Source: Catellatospora methionotrophica
GTDB taxonomy: Bacteria; Actinomycetota; Actinomycetes; Mycobacteriales; Micromonosporaceae
Reading direction: 5' to 3'
DNA: 64,000 nucleotides
NCBI RefSeq assembly: GCF_011297335.1
Contig: NZ_JAAOTJ010000021.1
Location: forward strand, 62,001-126,000
The notes below the pieces were generated by a model. It saw only the letters and a program-made list of their open reading frames with translations. It searched no databases and had not been told where the DNA came from. Each line of letters starts with the position of its first letter. Within the stretch, counting starts at the first letter, position 1. Positions 59,236-64,000 of the stretch are shown one piece after another. The position numbers were made by a program, and so were the translations under genes.

Positions 59236-60438
59236 ATGCCGGTCGGAGAGCACGTGGTGGCACGGGCACGCGAGCACGTCGCGGCCGGGTCGCTGTCGGC
59301 CGCGCACGATCTGCTGTCCGCCGCGCTCGGCACGGTGCCCAGCGACCCCGCCGAGGCCACGCCGGTGGTCGCCGAGGCCGTGGTGCTGGAGACCGGGGTG
59401 CTGCTCGGGCTGGGTGAGCCGTACGCCGCCCGAGGCTGGGCCGCGTACGGCTTCGCGGCGTCGCGGGCGCTGTACGGCGCGCGCGACCGGCGCACCCTGC
59501 ACGCCCTCGGGCTGCTGGCCGCGGTCCTGGCCAGGGTCGGCGTGCACGCCCGTGCGGCGCAGCGCTACCTCGACCTGATCGCCGCGTACGCCGAGCTCGA
59601 CGGCCCGGACGGGGACCGGGTGCTGGCCGCACGCGGCGACCTGGCCACCGTCGAACACGCCCAGGGCCAGTGCGTGAAGGCGCGGCTGGGCCTGGCCACG
59701 GTGATCGACGAGCACCGGCGGCGGCACGGCGCGGCACATCCGGTCGGCATCCGCATGCAGCTGCGGCTGGCCGCGATGTGGCGCGACTGCGGCGGCTTCA
59801 ACGACGCGCACGAACTGCTGACCGAGGCCCGCGAGGACGCCGCCGGGCTGGACCCGGCCGACCCCGTACACACGATGATCACGGCGGCGAGCCGCGCGGT
59901 CGCCGACCCGCGCCACCGGTGCGGCGTCGGCCTGATGCCGCAGGCCCCGATCTCCCCGGTCGAACTCACGCGACCGGCCACCGACGGCCGCGCCGAGGCG
60001 CCAGCCCCCGGCCACCCGGCCGAGCGGATGCCGACCGCACGGGTCAGCCAGGCTAGCCCCGAACCGGAGGACTCCTGGACCCACCGGCTGCGCGACGCGG
60101 AACCGGATCCGGTGGGCGAGGGCCCGCCGCACGGCGAATCCGGTTCGTGGGCGCAGCCGCCGGAGCAGGCCGAGGCGGTGTGGGATCACCTGACCCCGGC
60201 CGGGTACGAGCTGCCGTCGGTGCTGGCCGCGCCCGCGTTCAGCTCGACCGTGTACCTGCCGCCGTATCTCGACGGTCCGGCCGCGGAGCCGGAGCGGCCG
60301 CCGCGCGCCGCCCGCCACGCCGCGACCGAGCCCGCGCGGCGCCTCCCGCAGCACACGTTGGTGCTGGTGGCGGCCTGTGTCGGCATCGTCGCGGTGGCGC
60401 TGCTGTTCGCGCTGCTGGTCAGCTCCGTTTCCCCGTAG
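59236..60438 (+). CDS. TPR-like protein with C-terminal membrane anchor
   Basis: About 400 residues. The first 235 form Ala/Leu-rich helix pairs of tetratricopeptide type; then a Pro/Glu-rich linker; then one transmembrane helix (TLVLVAACVGIVAVALLFALL) a few residues from the end, a tail-anchored arrangement. No enzyme motif. The start is uncertain: ATG 59236 fits the first helix, while GTG 59191 or 59224 would add residues. The bulk would face the cytosol. Confidence 0.75.
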   Translation: MPVGEHVVARAREHVAAGSLSAAHDLLSAALGTVPSDPAEATPVVAEAVVLETGVLLGLGEPYAARGWAAYGFAASRALYGARDRRTLHALGLLAAVLARVGVHARAAQRYLDLIAAYAELDGPDGDRVLAARGDLATVEHAQGQCVKARLGLATVIDEHRRRHGAAHPVGIRMQLRLAAMWRDCGGFNDAHELLTEAREDAAGLDPADPVHTMITAASRAVADPRHRCGVGLMPQAPISPVELTRPATDGRAEAPAPGHPAERMPTARVSQASPEPEDSWTHRLRDAEPDPVGEGPPHGESGSWAQPPEQAEAVWDHLTPAGYELPSVLAAPAFSSTVYLPPYLDGPAAEPERPPRAARHAATEPARRLPQHTLVLVAACVGIVAVALLFALLVSSVSP

Positions 60439-60451
60439 GCCGCGGACCCTC

Positions 60452-60608
60452 TAATATCGACGCCAGGCTCTGTCGGCCCCCGGGAGCCGGGCCGCAGCAA
60501 CCTGTCTCGTCGATCGCGCCGTGCCGCGTCGGCGTCCTGTCTCGTACCAGCGTGGGGTCTCCGCGTGGGCGGCGGGTTCTTCGCGCGTCCCAGTGAGGGG
60601 ATTCGCTC
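60452..60608 (+). promoter_or_regulatory. promoter and structured leader of the esterase-CBM gene
   Basis: -10 TAATAT (60452-60457) with a 150-nt leader. CGACG...CGTCG outer pairing encloses GGCTC/GAGCC and GC-rich inner stems (60458 to about 60512); CCTGTCTCGT occurs twice. It looks like a folded RNA, but I could not match it to a known riboswitch. Confidence 0.4.
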
Positions 60609-61748
60609 ATGTCCAGGCCCACCGTGAGGGCGGCGCTGATGGCGCTGCTGGGCACACTCGTGGCCGCGACGGCCGTCGTCGTCGCCGCTCCCACCGGCAG
60701 CGCCGCTGCCGTGCCGACCCGCATCATGGCGCTCGGCGACTCGATCACCGGCTCACCCGGCTGCTGGCGGGCGACGCTGTGGAACCGCCTGCAGAGCACC
60801 GGCTACACCAACATCGACATGGTCGGCACGCTGCCGACGCAGGGCTGCGGGGTCGCCCACGACGGCGACAACGAGGGCCACGGCGGCTACCTGGCGACCA
60901 ACATCGCCAACCAGAACCAGCTCGTCGGCTGGCTGTCGGCCACCCTGCCGGACGTGGTGCTGATGCACCTGGGCACCAACGACGTGTGGTCGAACCTGCC
61001 CAGCTCGCAGATCCTCGCCGCGTTCAGCAAGCTGGTGGACCAGATGCGGGCCAGCAACCCGGCCATGCGGATCCTGGTGGCGAAGATCATTCCGATGAAC
61101 CCGTCGAGCTGCGCCGAGTGCGGGGCGCGGGTGGTGTCGTTCAACAACGCCATCCCGTCCTGGGCAGCGGGCAAGACCACCGCGCAGTCGCCCATCACCG
61201 TGGTCGACCAGTGGACGAGCTTCAACACCGCGACCGACACCTACGACGGCGTACACCCCAACGCGGCCGGCGACCAGAAGATGTCCGACCGCTGGTACCC
61301 GCCGCTGACCGCGGCGCTCAGCGGGGTCACGCCGTCGAACCCGCCGTCCCCGTCGGCCTCCCCGAGCCCGTCCGCCCCGCCGTCGCCGTCGGCGTCGCCG
61401 AGCCCGTCACGCCCGCCGTCGCCGTCGCCGTCGGGCAACACGGGCAAGTCGTGCTCGGTGACGTACGTGATCATTCGGGAGTGGCCGGGCGGCTTCCAGG
61501 GTGAGCTGCGGGTCACCAACAACGGCACGGTGCCGATCAGCGGCTGGTCGGTGCGGTTCACGTTCCCCGACGGCCAGGTGGTCACGCAGAGCTGGAACGG
61601 GCAGTACACCCAGTCCGGCGCCGCGGTGACCGTGCTCAACGTCAGCTGGAACGGCCTGCTGTCGCCGGGTGCCGGCACGTCGACCGGCTTCCTGGCCGGT
61701 TCTGCGGGAGTCAACGGCACGCCGGTGCCGACCTGCACAGCAATCTGA
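60609..61748 (+). CDS. secreted SGNH esterase with family 2 cellulose-binding module
   Basis: 379 residues. Signal peptide (about 1-33, ending SAA-AV); GDSL/SGNH catalytic domain (about 35-240) with GDSIT (nucleophile Ser), GTND and DGVHPNAAG (Asp and His), as in CE2/CE3-like acetyl esterases; a Ser/Pro linker (about 241-275); and CBM2 (about 280-379) with bounding Cys and surface Trp residues (EWPGGFQGELRVTN, SWNGQYTQSG). It should deacetylate xylan or a similar plant polysaccharide while bound to cellulose. Confidence 0.93.
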   Translation: MSRPTVRAALMALLGTLVAATAVVVAAPTGSAAAVPTRIMALGDSITGSPGCWRATLWNRLQSTGYTNIDMVGTLPTQGCGVAHDGDNEGHGGYLATNIANQNQLVGWLSATLPDVVLMHLGTNDVWSNLPSSQILAAFSKLVDQMRASNPAMRILVAKIIPMNPSSCAECGARVVSFNNAIPSWAAGKTTAQSPITVVDQWTSFNTATDTYDGVHPNAAGDQKMSDRWYPPLTAALSGVTPSNPPSPSASPSPSAPPSPSASPSPSRPPSPSPSGNTGKSCSVTYVIIREWPGGFQGELRVTNNGTVPISGWSVRFTFPDGQVVTQSWNGQYTQSGAAVTVLNVSWNGLLSPGAGTSTGFLAGSAGVNGTPVPTCTAI

Positions 61749-61760
61749 TAAAAAGGATAA

Positions 61761-61793
61761 AAAGGGCGTACCCGTACTGCGGGTGCGCCCTTT
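61761..61793 (+). terminator. hairpin terminator after the esterase gene
   Basis: 14-nt arms AAAGGGCGTACCCG and CGGGTGCGCCCTTT (one mismatch), 5-nt loop, 12 nt after the stop; ends in a short T-run. Confidence 0.85.
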
Positions 61794-61956
61794 CGCCGCA
61801 CCGTCGCCGGCGCCTGCGGCCGTGTCGGCAGTCGGCCTCGGCAACGTGGTACAACTGGGGGTCGTGAATCGGCGGATCATGTCCGCAGATTCGGGTGAAT
61901 ACGGCCGGCCTGCGCCGGCTGTCGTTTTTCTGGCCGGCGGCGGAGGGGAGGCCTCG

Positions 61957-62571
61957 GTGGCTCAGCAGCCGCTGGGCGATGTCCGCGAGCAGTCGCGGGA
62001 TCGTGTCCTCACCATCCCCAACCTGATCAGCTTCGCCCGCCTGCTCGGCGTGCCGCTGTTCCTCTACCTGTTCCTGGCCGCCGACCAGGTCGGCTGGGCC
62101 GTGGTCGTGCTCGGGCTGGGCGGCACCACCGACTGGATCGACGGTTACCTGGCGCGGCGGCTCGGCCAGGTCAGCCGCGTCGGCGAGCTGTTGGACCCGG
62201 CGGCCGACCGGCTCTACATCCTGGCGACGCTGCTGGCGTTCACCGTGCGCGACATCGTGCCGTGGCAGTTCACCGTCGCCCTGCTGGCCCGCGACGTGCT
62301 GCTGATGCTGACCTTCCCGGTGCTGCGCAGGCTCGGCTACGGCCCGCTGCCGGTGCACTACATCGGCAAGACGGCCACCTTCATCCTGCTGATGGGCTTC
62401 CCGGTCCTGCTGCTGGCCTGGGCGGTGCCGACCGGCGCGATGCACACCATCGCGTACGCGAGCGGCTGGGCGCTGTGCTGGTGGGGCATCGTCCTGTACT
62501 GGATCGCGGGCATCTTCTACCTGGTGCAGTTCGCCGCGGTGGTGCGGCGCTCCCGTGCGGCGGCGGCGTGA
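61957..62571 (+). CDS. CDP-alcohol phosphatidyltransferase (PgsA-like)
   Basis: 204 residues, about six helices. The family motif is complete: DWIDGYLAR then 8 residues, G, LLD and AAD. It moves a phosphatidyl group from CDP-diacylglycerol to an alcohol; in this gene neighbourhood it is usually annotated as a phosphatidylglycerophosphate or cardiolipin synthase type, exact product uncertain. GTG 61957 follows GGAGGGGAGG; GTG 61864 or ATG 61879 would add a soluble leader. First gene of an overlapping operon with DUF881 and SBP genes. Confidence 0.88.
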   Translation: MAQQPLGDVREQSRDRVLTIPNLISFARLLGVPLFLYLFLAADQVGWAVVVLGLGGTTDWIDGYLARRLGQVSRVGELLDPAADRLYILATLLAFTVRDIVPWQFTVALLARDVLLMLTFPVLRRLGYGPLPVHYIGKTATFILLMGFPVLLLAWAVPTGAMHTIAYASGWALCWWGIVLYWIAGIFYLVQFAAVVRRSRAAAA

Positions 62572-63485
62572 GCACCGGCTCTGAGCGCGAGCCGGAGCGG
62601 CCGGTGTCGACCCCGCCGTCGGGGCAGCGGGTGTGGCAGACGGACATGCTCACCGACCTCTTCCAGGACCCCCTGGACGGCGGCTACACCGACGCCGCCC
62701 GCGCCCGCCGCGAGCGCGGCCCGCTGGCGTCGTCGACCCGCCGGACGCGCCGCGGGTTCACCGTGGTCGTCTGCGTGGTCATCGGTGTGCTGCTGGCCGT
62801 GGCCTACCTGCAGGTGATCGCGCGCGCCCCGGCCCGCGCCACCACCCGCGTCGAGCTGATCAAGGACATCAACCGGCGCACCGCGGACACCGACAAGCTC
62901 GACCAGCGGGCCGAGAGCCTGCAGGACGAGGTGAACGGGCTGCGCGAGCGGGAGCTGTCCGACACCGCCATCAGCCAGCTGCGGGAGCTGGAGGCCGCGA
63001 CCGGCGTACGCAAGGTCACCGGCGACGGCGTGGTGGTCACCCTCAGTGACGGCCCCAACGCGAGCTCCGAGCGGCTGGCCCGCATCCTCGACCTGGACCT
63101 GCAACTGGTGACGAACGCGCTGTGGGCGGCCGGGGCGGAGGCGATCTCGGTCAACGGGCGGCGGCTGACCTCGGTGACGCCGATCCGCACCGCCGGTTCG
63201 GCGATCCTGATCGGCAACGCGCACATCATCGGCCCGTACGAGGTGGCCGCCATCGGCCCGTCGGACCTGGCCGACGACTTCAACGACTCGGCCACCGCCG
63301 ACACCTACCGCAAACTGCGTGACGACAAGCGTCTGGAGCTCGGCTTCGACGTGGACGAAAAGGACGACCTGGAGCTTCCGGCGGCGGTGATGCCGCGGCT
63401 GCAGTTCGCCCACGTGCCGCAGCCGTCGCCGTCGCCCTCCGGCACACCCACACCCTCAACCTCGCCCTCGGGAGGTGGCAAGTGA
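62568..63485 (+). CDS. DUF881 family membrane protein
   Basis: 305 residues: a cytosolic N-terminus (about 1-65), one transmembrane helix (FTVVVCVVIGVLLAVAYLQV), a coiled-coil (about 90-150) and the extracytoplasmic DUF881 domain with VVVTLSDG, LVTNALWAAGAEAISVNGRR and ILIGNAHIIGPYEVAAIG. Ends in a Pro/Ser-rich tail. Function unknown. GTG overlaps the upstream stop (GTGA) and its own stop overlaps the SBP start. Confidence 0.9.
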   Translation: MSTGSEREPERPVSTPPSGQRVWQTDMLTDLFQDPLDGGYTDAARARRERGPLASSTRRTRRGFTVVVCVVIGVLLAVAYLQVIARAPARATTRVELIKDINRRTADTDKLDQRAESLQDEVNGLRERELSDTAISQLRELEAATGVRKVTGDGVVVTLSDGPNASSERLARILDLDLQLVTNALWAAGAEAISVNGRRLTSVTPIRTAGSAILIGNAHIIGPYEVAAIGPSDLADDFNDSATADTYRKLRDDKRLELGFDVDEKDDLELPAAVMPRLQFAHVPQPSPSPSGTPTPSTSPSGGGK

Positions 63486-63814
63486 TCGCAGTACTGGCGT
63501 TGATCGCCGGAGTGGTGCTGGGCGTCGTGCTCAACCCCACCGTCCCGGACGCGCTGCAGCCCTACCTGCCGATCGCCGTCGTGGCCGCGCTGGACGCGGT
63601 CTTCGGCGGCGTGCGCGCCAAGCTCGACGGGATCTTCGACGACAAGCAGTTCGTGATCTCGTTCATCTCCAACGTCCTGGTCGCGGGCTTCATCGTGTAC
63701 CTCGGTGACAAGCTGGGAGTGGGCGGCCAGCTGTCCACCGGCGTGGTCGTCGTCCTGGGCGTGCGGATCTTCGGCAACGTGGCGGCGATCCGGCGCCGGT
63801 TGTTCAAGGCCTAG
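63482..63814 (+). CDS. small basic protein SBP (DUF1290)
   Basis: 110 residues with three hydrophobic helices; LPIAVVAALDAVFGGVRAKL and FISNVLVAGFIVYLGDKLGV are family signatures. It is almost always found between two DUF881 genes, as here, near cell-division or lipid genes. Function unknown. GTG start with a 4-nt overlap. Confidence 0.9.
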   Translation: MIAVLALIAGVVLGVVLNPTVPDALQPYLPIAVVAALDAVFGGVRAKLDGIFDDKQFVISFISNVLVAGFIVYLGDKLGVGGQLSTGVVVVLGVRIFGNVAAIRRRLFKA

Positions 63815-63822
63815 GTGCAGCG

Positions 63823-64000
63823 GTGAGCGACGAGAAGACCCAACCCATCGGTCCCGGCCCGGCCGACGAGCCGACCGTGCCCGTGGCGGGCCCGTCGGCC
63901 GGCGTCCCGGCCGACGAGTCACCGGCGGCCGCGAACCTGGCGGCGGAGAACACGGTCGCCGAGAACCCGAAGTCCGAGAACGCCCCGGCGGCCGCCCTGG
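63823..64000 (+). CDS. second DUF881 gene, N-terminal fragment (runs off the right edge)
   Basis: GTG 63823, 8 bp after the SBP stop, opens a frame of 59 visible codons: an Ala/Pro/Glu-rich cytosolic N-terminus. The DUF881 domain is not reached; the identity rests on the conserved DUF881-SBP-DUF881 order in actinobacteria. Confidence 0.6.
   Translation, partial: MSDEKTQPIGPGPADEPTVPVAGPSAGVPADESPAAANLAAENTVAENPKSENAPAAAL

Noticed and set aside
60458-60608. Known riboswitch (SAM-IV, cyclic di-AMP or cobalamin type) before the esterase
   Set aside because: None of the conserved core sequences I know could be found, so only an unspecific structured leader is reported.

Overview
The window is high-GC DNA (roughly 70% or more by eye) with strongly GC-biased third codon positions, many GTG starts and many apparently leaderless promoters. 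Gene content points to a filamentous actinomycete, most likely Micromonosporaceae (inference). The pointers are a HelY-type helicase, a mycothiol-dependent maleylpyruvate-isomerase fold, a TIGR03842-type F420 luciferase-like enzyme, LtrA, DUF881/SBP genes beside a CDP-alcohol phosphatidyltransferase, a secreted CBM2 esterase, and the short interspersed GGAAGGTGCCCTTCC palindrome. No rRNA, tRNA, CRISPR array or complete insertion sequence was seen.

Region 1 (1-16,013, all minus strand) is the right-hand end of a non-ribosomal peptide cluster. In transcription order it holds a natural ferredoxin-ferredoxin reductase fusion, a cytochrome P450, a terminator-like hairpin, then three NRPS genes: A-PCP-C-A-PCP, C-A-PCP and C-A-PCP-TE-MFS. 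If colinear, the four adenylation domains would make a tetrapeptide. The P450 and its fused redox partner would tailor it, and the last synthetase carries a Cys-type thioesterase followed in the same open frame by a major-facilitator exporter. That last gene runs off the left edge. The final adenylation domain has an Asp-like specificity pocket.

Region 2 (16,090-31,500) is mostly conserved chromosomal genes: HAD phosphatase, HelY-like helicase, MHYT sensor, 5'-3' exonuclease, DUF6328, two-domain Usp, acyl-CoA dehydrogenase, a cysteine dioxygenase-rhodanese pair, DUF1684, FKBP, aldo/keto reductase, aroA and a secreted beta-lactamase-fold hydrolase. Two copies of a structured intergenic repeat with C-rich and G-rich flanks lie here (about 16,090 and 25,714).

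Region 3 (31,500-46,200) holds TetR/AlkB, a DHA2 exporter with a Usp gene, a polynucleotide-kinase-like ATPase overlapping a Thg1-type 3'-5' polymerase (a candidate RNA-repair pair), and a pyrimidine/hydantoin set (nitrilase-type ureidopropionase, dihydropyrimidinase, F420 luciferase-like oxidoreductase, with an APC permease nearby). It ends with a TPR-like GGDEF protein and a lipoprotein of glycosyl-hydrolase-like family 10.

Region 4 (46,200-61,800) has a cold-shock gene with a structured leader, assorted enzymes, LtrA, two MFS transporters beside a GntR regulator, a 5'-truncated PIN-domain remnant, and a divergent kinase/nucleotidyltransferase pair that looks like antibiotic-inactivating enzymes. 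OsmC, SDR and hydrolase genes follow, then a secreted SGNH esterase with a cellulose-binding module. Region 5 (61,957-64,000) starts the conserved CDP-alcohol phosphatidyltransferase-DUF881-SBP-DUF881 cluster and runs off the right edge.
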